DNA of 64,000 nucleotides from Pseudomonas salomonii. Its GTDB lineage: Bacteria > Pseudomonadota > Gammaproteobacteria > Pseudomonadales > Pseudomonadaceae. Below the pieces are notes generated by a model. That model saw only the letters and a list, made by a program, of their open reading frames with translations. It made no database searches and was not told the origin of the DNA. A program made the position numbers and the translations under genes. Of the stretch, positions 54,061 to 63,124 are shown in pieces (the stretch's first letter is position 1; every line of letters starts with the position of its first letter). The stretch is from positions 558,001 to 622,000 of the forward strand of contig NZ_FNOX01000002.1 in the NCBI RefSeq assembly GCF_900107155.1, given 5' to 3'.

Positions 54061-56028
54061 TTAGGCGTCGTAGTGCGTCTCAAGGAGTGAGAGCATCACT
54101 TGCGCATGTTCATTAATCTGATGCTGCCCCCAGTCGTCGCCTTTGCCCAGTACATGAAACATATGAGCCAGTTTCAACGAGTCGTACTTGGGTTTGGTGC
54201 GAAATGCTGCTTGTTTTTTGATGACCGCCAGGTTGCTATAGGAGGAGTTCTCACCCGGGCTGAGCAATACCAAATTACCAAATCCGTGGAGTAGATCGTC
54301 TGATAATGTCCTGCCGAACTCTTCATTTTGAGGGTGCACATGTTCGACTGAATTCTTCGAAGTAATCCTGTATAGCTGCAGCTTGTCAGGATCCAACCAG
54401 TTGGACGTGCGACGTTCACGCCAAAGAATGTATTCCAGTTTCTGGAACCAGTAGTGTTCAAAGCTGGTGCCGTGAGCTTCCTTGAGGTAAGCGATTTTCG
54501 TGGCGATGGGTTCAGGTTCAGCGTTGTCACTGTACAAGAGCCGATAACTCGCCTCCTTCTGCGTCATTGCCGTAAGCGAGAGTTGGTTATCGATATGTTC
54601 GAGCAGCGCCAGCACCTCATGCTCCGCCATGCCTGGCGAATTGACCAGCCTGCCAAGAAAGGGCGTTAACCAATACTGGGCACTGCGCTCGCCAGTAAGG
54701 TAGCGCATGCTCTGTAGCTGGCTAAGATCGCCAGTCTCCTGAGTGATGGAGCGCCAATCAGGGCCATTACCTTTGCTTCGATTGTTGATGGAACTCAAGC
54801 GCAGGGTTCGTTCATCCTCCTCGCCCAGGCGCACCCACTTGACGACCCAGCGGTCGAACTGAAACCTTACGTTCCAGAGGCATTCCATAAACCCTTTGGC
54901 TTGCGCTGCAGTAGCGTTTTCGGCGAACTGGAAGAAACAATCATTGAGGTTGCTGTCGTTGAGCCGCGAGCCGATGTCACGCCAGTTCTGAGCGAATCGG
55001 TAGATTCGAAAAGCATGCATGAGCAGCAAACCGAAGCTTGCGATCGACTGATAACGCGCCTCATCTTTCTCCCCAAGCGCCTCAATCGTGGCGTCGTCAG
55101 TCACTCTCATTGACATTATTTCGCTGATCGTGCGGCCTTTCGCGTAACCGGCTGCGGGGCGATCCAGGGAAAAGTGCTCGAAGGAGTGATCTGTGAGGTC
55201 GTTGAATTTCAAGCCACCCCAATGGGCACCCGCGAAGACATCACGCAGGTTCTTCTCGAAGTAATTCCCCATATCTTCGCATGCCTGCCAAATGCCTTCA
55301 TACGTGGCACGGTTCTGCTTGATACATTTCATCAGGCGGGCTTTGAGGATATCGGTCTGTTCAAGCTGCACGCCACTGGTGTTCAGCGTCGCAAACAGTT
55401 TGTTCAGGTCCATGCCCATGGGCATGACATTGTTGACCCAGGTGACCTGGTTGAACAAATAGTCAGCAACCCGTTCAAGGGCTCGATCCCCACCTTTTGC
55501 CTGCAATCTCTTCAGCCTGTCGCATGCGACCTTTCGAGCACCAATCAAGTGTATGAGATAGGGATTCGAAGCCTCCTTTTCGTCCGAATGTGTGTCCGCC
55601 GTCAATCCTGCCCACGCGCTCAACCGTGACTGAACCTCTTCACGAATATTGAAAGTGAGTCTCGGCGCATTGCCCAAGACCACAAGCGATCGCAGTAGCG
55701 ATGAGGGCATCAGCGCACAGAACGCTAGCGCCAACACCATCAATGTCGTCATGCGTTGCTGGCCGTCGATAATTTCATAGGTCATGAATGCATCAGAGGT
55801 CGGCGAAGTGACTTCGCTGGTCAGCACCGTGCCTATGAAGTAATGCGCCTGCGCGGGTTGACCGTTCGCATCGAGTTCGCTCGCCAGGATGATCTGTTCC
55901 AACAGTACCTCCACATCCTCGCTGGGCCATACATAGGGGCGCTGGTAACAGGGAATGGTCAGCGCTATACCTTGCTGGCAAAGCGTGGCGGCAGTCTGCA
56001 CATTTGACTGGACTTGAGCATTCATCAT
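54061..56028 (-). CDS. DUF262 + DUF1524 (HNH-like) protein
   Basis: 655 residues. N-terminal DUF262, a ParB/Srx-like nucleotidase fold, with PCYQRPYVW (about 26-34) and IIDGQQRMTT (about 86-95). C-terminal DUF1524, an HNH-like nuclease, with VEHVHPQNEE (about 558) and NLVLLSPGENSSYSN (about 583-597), including the conserved His and Asn. The same two domains form the type IV enzyme GmrSD, which cuts modified phage DNA, and SspE, so a nucleotide-dependent nuclease defence role is likely. Its start overlaps the stop of the upstream DUF262 gene by 4 bases (ATGA). Confidence 0.9.
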   Translation of the reverse strand: MMNAQVQSNVQTAATLCQQGIALTIPCYQRPYVWPSEDVEVLLEQIILASELDANGQPAQAHYFIGTVLTSEVTSPTSDAFMTYEIIDGQQRMTTLMVLALAFCALMPSSLLRSLVVLGNAPRLTFNIREEVQSRLSAWAGLTADTHSDEKEASNPYLIHLIGARKVACDRLKRLQAKGGDRALERVADYLFNQVTWVNNVMPMGMDLNKLFATLNTSGVQLEQTDILKARLMKCIKQNRATYEGIWQACEDMGNYFEKNLRDVFAGAHWGGLKFNDLTDHSFEHFSLDRPAAGYAKGRTISEIMSMRVTDDATIEALGEKDEARYQSIASFGLLLMHAFRIYRFAQNWRDIGSRLNDSNLNDCFFQFAENATAAQAKGFMECLWNVRFQFDRWVVKWVRLGEEDERTLRLSSINNRSKGNGPDWRSITQETGDLSQLQSMRYLTGERSAQYWLTPFLGRLVNSPGMAEHEVLALLEHIDNQLSLTAMTQKEASYRLLYSDNAEPEPIATKIAYLKEAHGTSFEHYWFQKLEYILWRERRTSNWLDPDKLQLYRITSKNSVEHVHPQNEEFGRTLSDDLLHGFGNLVLLSPGENSSYSNLAVIKKQAAFRTKPKYDSLKLAHMFHVLGKGDDWGQHQINEHAQVMLSLLETHYDA

Positions 56029-57497
56029 TTGCCTCCTTGGCGGGCAATGTCAGCGAGGCTGATTCGTTCGATGGCATCACATAACGCCACATCGTATCCA
56101 GAGGCTACCTGGGCGATATCCGGCCAGGCCAAGCCCAAGTGAAACGTTGCAGACACCGATTCCACGAAGCGCTTCTTGATGCTGTGCCTATCAAGCCCTT
56201 CCCGGGTGGTGGTGTAGGTGTAGGTCCGTAAGTACCCCAGCAGTTCCTCGTGGGTATGGCTGCTGGTAATCCAGTCCATCAGTGGATTCTCCCTGATGTG
56301 CGCCTGGACGCCATCTTCCCTCACGCTGACTTCTTTGATCAGGCGCAGCGAAAAAACCATACGGAATATCCACAGGCTCGCTTCGAGCAGTCGGGCAGTA
56401 CCGAATTGGCTGGCGTACATCAGCAAAGCGCAATCGTATGCACGGCTCAGGAACACACTGCCGCACGCATCTTGGGACAACCGTTTGTAGTAGTAGCCAA
56501 ACGAGTGTTTGGGCGGCGCGTTACCCACGTCGAGCAAATCCAGGCGCAGGCCGTGGAAGTATTCGATGTAGCGCATGGCATTAACCCCGACACCCAGAGG
56601 CTGGCGCATGGCATACCCGGTCTGGAAGGTGTGCGCTTCCTTGCCTCCGACATCGCGATACACCCGTAAGGTCCGATAGGCAATATCGCCCGTATTTGCC
56701 AGCGTTCGCTCGGCGAGTTCTGTGACGATTTGCTTGCGCTCGAGTAGCGGGTCGCGATCACTGGCAACGTTTCGCCAGCGCAGTCTTTGCCAATGCCGGG
56801 CCTTCATGATGGTGGCGACAAGGGGTTTGAGATCCCCAAGGCGCTCCCAGGTCCGGGCGAAATCATTCTGCGCATCAGTAGCAACGCTGCGTAGATGATA
56901 AGCCTTGATGATATCCGCGCCGCTCAAACGCACACCGGAAGTGTTCTGAGTTTCGAAGAAGCGGTACGCATCATCTTCTCGCTGCGTGACGACCAGCGTA
57001 ACGTTAATGCGCGTGAAATCTATTTGCGGAAGCTTTTGCTGCTCCAGCCATCGAAGATTGAGCTGGATGCGCCGATAACTTTCTGGGGAGTTGAATTTCA
57101 ACTCAGGCGCGCCTCTGTCCCCCTTCTGAAGACAATGAAGCAACGCCAGGCTGGTAATGCGCTGCTGGCCATCGATGATATTCAGCAATCCTCGCTGGCG
57201 CGCGTTACCACCTTGCTGGTGCAGGATGATACTGCCAAGGTAGAAGTCGTGGACCGGTGCATCCGTGCTGAAGAAGGCGCGCAAATCATCGAGCAACTGC
57301 GTTAGTTGCTCTTCTCCCCACCGATACGGCCGTTGGTATTCCGGTAAATGCAGGTTGCCAAAAATAACGCCGCCGTCGCTGGACGGAATGCGTTTTGCGC
57401 TGAATACGTTATCGAGGCTCGTGGAGGCAACGGCGATGCCCTCCACGGCTTGCGGCAGATGCAAGGCAAATGCATGTGCGCTCACGGCTTGGCTCAT
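56025..57497 (-). CDS. Stand-alone DUF262 protein, partner of the downstream DUF262-DUF1524 gene
   Basis: The start at 57497 is supported by AAGGAC 7 bases upstream; earlier in-frame codons look non-coding. 490 residues. DUF262 hallmarks: LPEYQRPYRW (51-60) and IIDGQQRITS (107-116). No DUF1524/HNH motif is seen at the C-terminus, which is all helical. Having two different DUF262 proteins coupled through an ATGA overlap suggests they form a hetero-complex, one part sensing and the other cutting. First gene of the operon. Confidence 0.9.
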   Translation of the reverse strand: MSQAVSAHAFALHLPQAVEGIAVASTSLDNVFSAKRIPSSDGGVIFGNLHLPEYQRPYRWGEEQLTQLLDDLRAFFSTDAPVHDFYLGSIILHQQGGNARQRGLLNIIDGQQRITSLALLHCLQKGDRGAPELKFNSPESYRRIQLNLRWLEQQKLPQIDFTRINVTLVVTQREDDAYRFFETQNTSGVRLSGADIIKAYHLRSVATDAQNDFARTWERLGDLKPLVATIMKARHWQRLRWRNVASDRDPLLERKQIVTELAERTLANTGDIAYRTLRVYRDVGGKEAHTFQTGYAMRQPLGVGVNAMRYIEYFHGLRLDLLDVGNAPPKHSFGYYYKRLSQDACGSVFLSRAYDCALLMYASQFGTARLLEASLWIFRMVFSLRLIKEVSVREDGVQAHIRENPLMDWITSSHTHEELLGYLRTYTYTTTREGLDRHSIKKRFVESVSATFHLGLAWPDIAQVASGYDVALCDAIERISLADIARQGGK

Positions 57498-57577
57498 ATG
57501 ACTGTCCTTGTAATGTGCTCTACGACCTGCTGATCGAAGATGCCGAGGTCGTCCCTGAACGATAGAAACCGGCAGGA

Positions 57578-57590
57578 TGGCATAATGCCA
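57578..57590. promoter_or_regulatory. Palindrome in the DUF262 operon promoter
   Basis: TGGCATAATGCCA is a perfect 6+1+6 inverted repeat 81 bases upstream of the operon start and overlaps a -10-like CATTAT on the minus strand. It may be an operator that keeps the operon repressed. No regulator gene is adjacent. Confidence 0.45.
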
Positions 57591-57662
57591 CAATTCTGAG
57601 CCGCAAAGTTCAAAATGGCGCAGTTACGCCTGCGGCCAAGAGCAGGATCAACGCCCTGACAC

Positions 57663-58517
57663 CTACTCCTTCGCCCTCAGCACAACAATCCCCGGCGTAT
57701 TGGCCACATACGCCAGAAACGGCGAATCCATCACCTTCTGGCTGCCTGAATGCGAAGACGCATTGCGCAGTACGGGGCCTTTGTTCGTCATGATAAAGAA
57801 CCCCACATGGGTCACATCCAGCCCGGCCAAGGGCGTATAGATGCCAATAAAATCGCCCTCGTGCAGGCGACTGATGACCTGCTTATCGATAAAACCAGCA
57901 GGAATGTAGGTCACCGTACGCTGGACCACCGGCAGGCCAGGCAGGTAGGCGCTGCCGTCGGCTTTTTGGTTGAGGCGTTTTTCGCGGCGAACGGCATGGG
58001 TGCTTAGCTGCGCGGTGATGTCTTGCGCCGGTTTATACCTGCCGCTGTAGGCCCAATCGGTGTAGAAGTGCTTACGGCTGAGAAAATCGAGATCGCCATC
58101 AACATAACGCGTGCGCAACAGGTTTTTCATAAAGTCGGGTTGTGCTGCTGACTGTCGCAGGGCCTCGACGTAATCCAGGTAGGTAAAGCAATCCAGGCCT
58201 CGAAAATCGACCACCAGTTGTTCGGGAGTGCCCAGTGAGCCCTGTAACTTGTTGGCAACATAGGGCGTGCCTAAAAAGGCCTTCGAGATGAGGCCGATCT
58301 GTTGGCCTGCGGGAAGCGACCGGTAGTTTGGACGTTCTTGGAGAATCGCATTGAGCTTCTCAACGGTGTAAGGATCCAGCGGTGCATCGGACGTCAGCGG
58401 CGCATTTGGCTGACGTTCGAACGCATGGCTTCCAGTGGTTGCGCCCGACGAACCACAACCGGCCAACAGCATCGACATCAGGATAAAAACATAGGGTGTG
58501 CGCATCTGACTCTTCAC
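57663..58517 (-). CDS. DUF1460 lipoprotein (NlpC/P60-like)
   Basis: 284 residues. Signal peptide with lipobox LLAGC (Cys21), so a lipoprotein. DUF1460 body with the probable catalytic Cys in FRGLDCFTYLDYVEAL (about 108) and the His in LDVTHVGFFI (about 238), the arrangement of NlpC/P60-fold peptidases and amidases acting on cell wall. Its neighbours are a defence-like operon and an oligopeptidase; no operon link is evident. Confidence 0.85.
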   Translation of the reverse strand: MKSQMRTPYVFILMSMLLAGCGSSGATTGSHAFERQPNAPLTSDAPLDPYTVEKLNAILQERPNYRSLPAGQQIGLISKAFLGTPYVANKLQGSLGTPEQLVVDFRGLDCFTYLDYVEALRQSAAQPDFMKNLLRTRYVDGDLDFLSRKHFYTDWAYSGRYKPAQDITAQLSTHAVRREKRLNQKADGSAYLPGLPVVQRTVTYIPAGFIDKQVISRLHEGDFIGIYTPLAGLDVTHVGFFIMTNKGPVLRNASSHSGSQKVMDSPFLAYVANTPGIVVLRAKE

Positions 58518-58555
58518 TTATCCAAGGGGCATCCGATCATACCGGCCAGCGCCGG

Positions 58556-60610
58556 TCAGCCGTGGCCGGCGCTCAAGCGCTCCCACAAAAAGCCGTAGAC
58601 CAGCGCTTTCATGTACGCACTCTGGGCATTATCCGCCGCGCCGCCGTGGCCGCCTTCGATGTTTTCGTAGTACGTCACGTCCTGGCCGGCATCGATCATC
58701 CTGGCCGCAAGCTTACGGGCATGGGCCGGGTGTACGCGGTCATCACGGGTCGAGGTGGTGAACAGCACCGGCGGGTAGGTCTTGGCCGGGTCGAACAGGT
58801 GGTAGGGTGAAAACGTCTGGATGAAGGCCCATTCTTCGGGCACGTCCGGGTTGCCGTACTCTTCCATCCACGAGGCGCCTGCCAGCAAATGGTGATAGCG
58901 CTGCATGTCGAGCAACGGCACCTGGATGACCACGGCTGCGAACAGCTCGGGGTATTGGGTGAGCATGTTGCCGGTCAACAGGCCGCCATTGCTGCCACCT
59001 TGCACGGCCAGGTGCCGGGGCGAGGTGAGGTTGCGGTTGATCAGGTCTTGCGCCACGGCGGCAAAATCCTCATAGGCGCGCGCACGCTTGTGCTTGAGCG
59101 CCGCCTGATGCCAACGCGGGCCGTATTCGCCGCCGCCACGAATATTCGCCACGGCATACACGCCGCCTTTGGACAGCCAGGCGCGACCCAGCCCGCCGGA
59201 GTATTCCGGGCACAGCGAGACTTCAAAGCCGCCATAACCGTAGAGCAAGGTCGGCGCGTTGGCGTTGTACTGCAAGCCCTGTTCGTGCACCAGGAAATAC
59301 GGCACGCGGGTGCCATCCTTGGACACGGCAAAATGCTGTTCAACCACATGCCGGCTCGCATCGAAGAACGCCGGCATGGCCTTAAGCACTTCGGGTTGCG
59401 CACCAAGCTCGGCCAGTGACAGCGTGACCGGCGTGAGAAAACCTCGGGTGACCAGCCACACCGCGTCGCTGTCATCGCTGTCGACGGCGCTCACATCCAC
59501 GGTCGCCATCGGCGGTGCGCCGACAAGTGCGCTGCGTGCCCAGCCTTGCGGGCCGGGCGTCAGCACGCTGAGGCGGTTTCTGACGTCCTCCAGCACGTTG
59601 AGCACCAAGTGGTTGCGGGTCCAGTCCATGCCGGCCAGCGAGGTGCTGTCCGATGGCACGAACAACAGGTCGAAATCCCGCGCGCCGTCCATGAAGCGTG
59701 CAAAGTTGATCGCCAGCAACGAGCCGGCCACATAGCCATCCCCCACCGCCCAATCATCACGCAATTGCAGGAGCAACCAGTCTTTGTGCACCGACTTGTC
59801 GGCCGAGTTCGGCGCATCGATTTTGCTCAGCGTGCCATCCGGGGCGCGCAGGTACAGTTCGTTGTTGTAGAACGCCAGGGTGCGGCTGACGAAATCCCGC
59901 TCGTAACCCGGCGTGCTGTCGTGCATCGCCGCGATATACATATCGTCGTGCCGGCCTTCGTAGACGATCGTCGCGGCACTCAAGGGTGTACCGCGCTGCC
60001 ATTGCTTGACGATGCGCGGGTAACCCGAGCGGGTCATGCTGCCAGCCCCGAAGTCGGTAAACACATACACGTTGTCGTGGTCGATCCAACCCAGCCCGCC
60101 CTTGGATTCGGGCAACTCGAAGCCGTCTTTGACCCAGGCTTTTTCGACCAGATCAAATTCGCGCGTGACACTCGCGTCCGCGCCGCCACGGGACAGTGCG
60201 ACCAATGCGCGTTGATAGCCAGGGTGCAGGCAGTCGGCGCCGTGCCAGACCCAATTTTCACCTTCCAGGGCATTCAATGCGTCGATATCCAGCACGGTTT
60301 CCCAGGCCGGTTGCGCCTTGCGATATTCCGCCAGCGTGGTCCGCCGCCACAGGCCGCGAGGGTGCACGGCGTCGACCCAGAAGTTGTAATAGTGGGCGCC
60401 GATTTTTTCCACGTAGGGGATATTGCTGTCCGAGTCGAGCACCGCCAGCAGGTCGGCCTGCATGGCCTTGAAGGACGCGGATTCGGCGAGTCGGGCGTGG
60501 GTCTTGAGGTTTTGCGCGCGCACCCAGTCCAGCGCTTGTGGGCGGTCGACGTCTTCCAGCCAAAGGTAAGGATCGTCGCCCGTGGAAGTCGGTGTCGGGA
60601 GGTTTGGCAT
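58556..60610 (-). CDS. Prolyl oligopeptidase family (S9A) serine peptidase
   Basis: 684 residues. N-terminal TGDDPYLWLEDVDRPQALDW is typical of S9A; a beta-propeller region (about 70-400) precedes the alpha/beta-hydrolase catalytic domain. Catalytic Ser in VQGGSNGGLLTGN (about 528), Asp in STRDDRVHP (about 610) and His in IEGGHGG (about 643). No signal peptide, so cytoplasmic. Cleaves short peptides after Pro or related residues; exact specificity unknown. Confidence 0.92.
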   Translation of the reverse strand: MPNLPTPTSTGDDPYLWLEDVDRPQALDWVRAQNLKTHARLAESASFKAMQADLLAVLDSDSNIPYVEKIGAHYYNFWVDAVHPRGLWRRTTLAEYRKAQPAWETVLDIDALNALEGENWVWHGADCLHPGYQRALVALSRGGADASVTREFDLVEKAWVKDGFELPESKGGLGWIDHDNVYVFTDFGAGSMTRSGYPRIVKQWQRGTPLSAATIVYEGRHDDMYIAAMHDSTPGYERDFVSRTLAFYNNELYLRAPDGTLSKIDAPNSADKSVHKDWLLLQLRDDWAVGDGYVAGSLLAINFARFMDGARDFDLLFVPSDSTSLAGMDWTRNHLVLNVLEDVRNRLSVLTPGPQGWARSALVGAPPMATVDVSAVDSDDSDAVWLVTRGFLTPVTLSLAELGAQPEVLKAMPAFFDASRHVVEQHFAVSKDGTRVPYFLVHEQGLQYNANAPTLLYGYGGFEVSLCPEYSGGLGRAWLSKGGVYAVANIRGGGEYGPRWHQAALKHKRARAYEDFAAVAQDLINRNLTSPRHLAVQGGSNGGLLTGNMLTQYPELFAAVVIQVPLLDMQRYHHLLAGASWMEEYGNPDVPEEWAFIQTFSPYHLFDPAKTYPPVLFTTSTRDDRVHPAHARKLAARMIDAGQDVTYYENIEGGHGGAADNAQSAYMKALVYGFLWERLSAGHG

Positions 60611-60652
60611 GGTCGAATCCTGTCAAAAATCGGTGCGGAAAACCAATGAGTG

Positions 60653-61564
60653 TCACTCAGCCGCGCCCAACCCTGCAACCAGCACCTCCACCACCGCGCG
60701 CACCTTGGGCAGCGCGTAGCGGTTTTTGACCCAGGCCACGCTGATACCCATGCCGACACTGGCCAAGTGCGGCAAGACTTGCACCAGCGACCCGTCCTGC
60801 AAGTGTTGCTCAACCAGCCAGGACGGCAGTTGCGCGATACCGCAGCCGGCCAGCGCGGCCATCTTGAGCCCGTCGCCATGGCCGATCACCAGTTGCGGCT
60901 GTGTGATTATGTGCAGCGCCACGCCTTGTTCGCCAGCATGCCGCCAGGGGCTGACGCGACCATCGACCCAGCCGTAGGCCATGCACTGATGCTGCTCGAG
61001 GTCACGCTCGGACTGCGGCATGCCGTGGCGGGCGAGATACGCGGGGGATGCACACAGCACATGCCACTCGCGCGTGAGTAAACGGTGCTCTACCGTCTCC
61101 GGCCAGGCCGGGACGTCGCCGATGCGCACGACGATATCCACGCCTTCCTTAAGCGGATCGACAAAGCCATCGGAGAAGGAGATGTGCGGGGCCAGCAATG
61201 GATGAGAGTTCAGCCACGGCAGCAGGATCGGCAGCACCTGCGCCTGGCCAAAGGCGCCGGGCAGGTCGATGCGCACACGCCCGCGCAGTTCGGTGTTTTC
61301 AGCCTGCAGTGCCCATTCGGCTTCTTCCAGGTCGGCTAATACGCCGGTGCAGGTGCGCAGGTAGGCCACGCCGGCATCGGTCAGCGACAACCTGCGCGTG
61401 GTGCGATGGAACAGTCGGGCACCCAGACGGGCTTCCAGGCGCGCAATGCTTTTACTCACGGCCGAAGCGGTCAGGTTCATTTTCCCGGCGGTCGCCGTAA
61501 AGCTGCCGTACTGCGCGACACAGACGAATACATCAATGCCCTTCAGGCGCTCTGAAGAAAACAT
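60653..61564 (-). CDS. LysR-family transcriptional regulator
   Basis: 303 residues starting MFSSERLKGIDVFVCVAQYG with the helix-turn-helix FTATAGKMNLTASAVSKSIA (about 22-41). Effector domain about 88-295. Divergent from the MFS gene at 61679, which it probably controls. Confidence 0.9.
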   Translation of the reverse strand: MFSSERLKGIDVFVCVAQYGSFTATAGKMNLTASAVSKSIARLEARLGARLFHRTTRRLSLTDAGVAYLRTCTGVLADLEEAEWALQAENTELRGRVRIDLPGAFGQAQVLPILLPWLNSHPLLAPHISFSDGFVDPLKEGVDIVVRIGDVPAWPETVEHRLLTREWHVLCASPAYLARHGMPQSERDLEQHQCMAYGWVDGRVSPWRHAGEQGVALHIITQPQLVIGHGDGLKMAALAGCGIAQLPSWLVEQHLQDGSLVQVLPHLASVGMGISVAWVKNRYALPKVRAVVEVLVAGLGAAE

Positions 61565-61678
61565 GCACAGCCCTTATTCATGAATTGAGTTCCTGTACCT
61601 GGATAAAAACCATCCTAAATCAGAACTCGGTTCAAAGGTAAGCTGCGTCCACTCTGATAAATGGACCCCGAGGCTCGA

Positions 61679-62893
61679 ATGCTGGCCACGCTGAAACACT
61701 ACCCCGCCACGCTCAAACTGCTATTGGGTGCCTCGCTGATACTGACACTCGCCCGCGCAATCACCCTGCCCTACCTGGTCATTTACTTATCAGGCCACTT
61801 TGGCTTGAGCATCGCCGATATCGGCCTGGTGATCGGCTGCACACTGATCATCGGCTCGCTGCTGAGCCTGTATGGGGGCTTTCTGGTGGACCGGATGAGC
61901 AGTTATCGGCTTATCCTGACTTTCTGCGGCGTGTTCACCCTAGGCTTTCTCGGCGCCGCTATCGCGCCTGCGCTCTGGCTGTTCTACCTGTGCCTGGTGG
62001 CGGTGAACCTGGCGTATGCGGTGGTCGATATCGCGGTAAAAGCCGCCTTTGGCAGCCTGCTTCCCGTCGAACAGCGCAGTGAAGCATTTTCGATCAAATA
62101 CACGCTGACCAATATCGGTTATGCCGTCGGGCCGTTCCTTGGCGCGGGATTGGCCACCGTAGATTCGAGCCTGCCGTTTCTAATGTCAGCCGGGCTTGGC
62201 GCCGGATTCTGGTTGGTCTACTGCGTATGGGGCGACAAGCGTTTGCAAACGGCCCAGGCAAACCAGCCAGCCGTAGCGTTCCTGGCCGTCGGCACACTGT
62301 TGCTGCGCGATTACCGCCTGGTGTGCTTTACCCTCGGCGGACTGCTCAGTGCCGTGGTGTTCGGCCAGTTCACGGCCTACCTCTCGCAATACGTGATCGT
62401 CACCACCACGCCTGAGGAGACCTACCGGATCATCAGCACGATTGTGGCCACCAATGCCCTCACGGTGATCAGCTTGCAATACAGCCTCGGCAAACGGATT
62501 TCCCCGCGTTACCTGAACCGATGGCTGGCCGCAGGGCTCAGCCTGTTTGTCGTCGGCCTGGGCGGGTTTGCGCTGTCGACCACGCTGCTGATGTGGGTGC
62601 TGTCCATGGCGATTTTCACCCTTGGCGAAATTATCGTGTTCCCGGCCGAATACATGTTCATCGACAACATCGCACCCAATCACCTGCGCGGCATGTATTA
62701 CGCCGCGCAGAACCTGAGCAATGTCGGCGCGGCGTTGGGGCCGGCGTTGTGTGGGTGGGTGTTGGCGACGCAGCCGGCGTACAGCATGTTTTATATGTTG
62801 GTGCTTTTTGTCGTGGCGGGCGGGTTGATGTACTTTTTGGGCGGGTTGATTGGCAGTCAGCGTGGCAACCTGGCGCCACCGGCAGACGGTTGA
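61679..62893 (+). CDS. MFS transporter, YdeE/MdtH-like
   Basis: The ATG at 61679 has GAGGC about 6 bases upstream and starts MLATLKHYPATLKLL. 404 residues and about 12 helices. Motif A appears as GGFLVDRMSSYRLILT (about 66-81). Related to MdtH/YdeE-type exporters or peptide/drug MFS proteins. Divergent LysR gene upstream. Substrate unknown. Confidence 0.87.
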   Translation: MLATLKHYPATLKLLLGASLILTLARAITLPYLVIYLSGHFGLSIADIGLVIGCTLIIGSLLSLYGGFLVDRMSSYRLILTFCGVFTLGFLGAAIAPALWLFYLCLVAVNLAYAVVDIAVKAAFGSLLPVEQRSEAFSIKYTLTNIGYAVGPFLGAGLATVDSSLPFLMSAGLGAGFWLVYCVWGDKRLQTAQANQPAVAFLAVGTLLLRDYRLVCFTLGGLLSAVVFGQFTAYLSQYVIVTTTPEETYRIISTIVATNALTVISLQYSLGKRISPRYLNRWLAAGLSLFVVGLGGFALSTTLLMWVLSMAIFTLGEIIVFPAEYMFIDNIAPNHLRGMYYAAQNLSNVGAALGPALCGWVLATQPAYSMFYMLVLFVVAGGLMYFLGGLIGSQRGNLAPPADG

Positions 62894-63024
62894 GCCTGTT
62901 GCCGCACACGGACAGCAGCCTGTGAGCCTCGTTCCTTGCAGGCCACGCAATACACTTTTGCCATCAAGCCCATTGATAGCTCCCTAACGAAACCGCCATT
63001 CTAGAGGGCTAATCTCTCGCTTAT

Positions 63025-63039
63025 ATCATTCCGAATGAT
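63025..63039. promoter_or_regulatory. 15-bp palindrome upstream of the mexE-like gene
   Basis: ATCATTCCGAATGAT is a perfect 7+1+7 inverted repeat about 85 bases upstream of the mexE-like start. LysR- or TetR-type regulators of efflux operons use sites like this. It does not match the MexT box known upstream of mexE in P. aeruginosa. Confidence 0.55.
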
Positions 63040-63124
63040 AGTTACCTTTGCTTCATTCGATTCGTGACATAGCACCTCGCCGCGCATGATCCGCCCATCT
63101 CAAATACATTGGCGGATGCACCTC

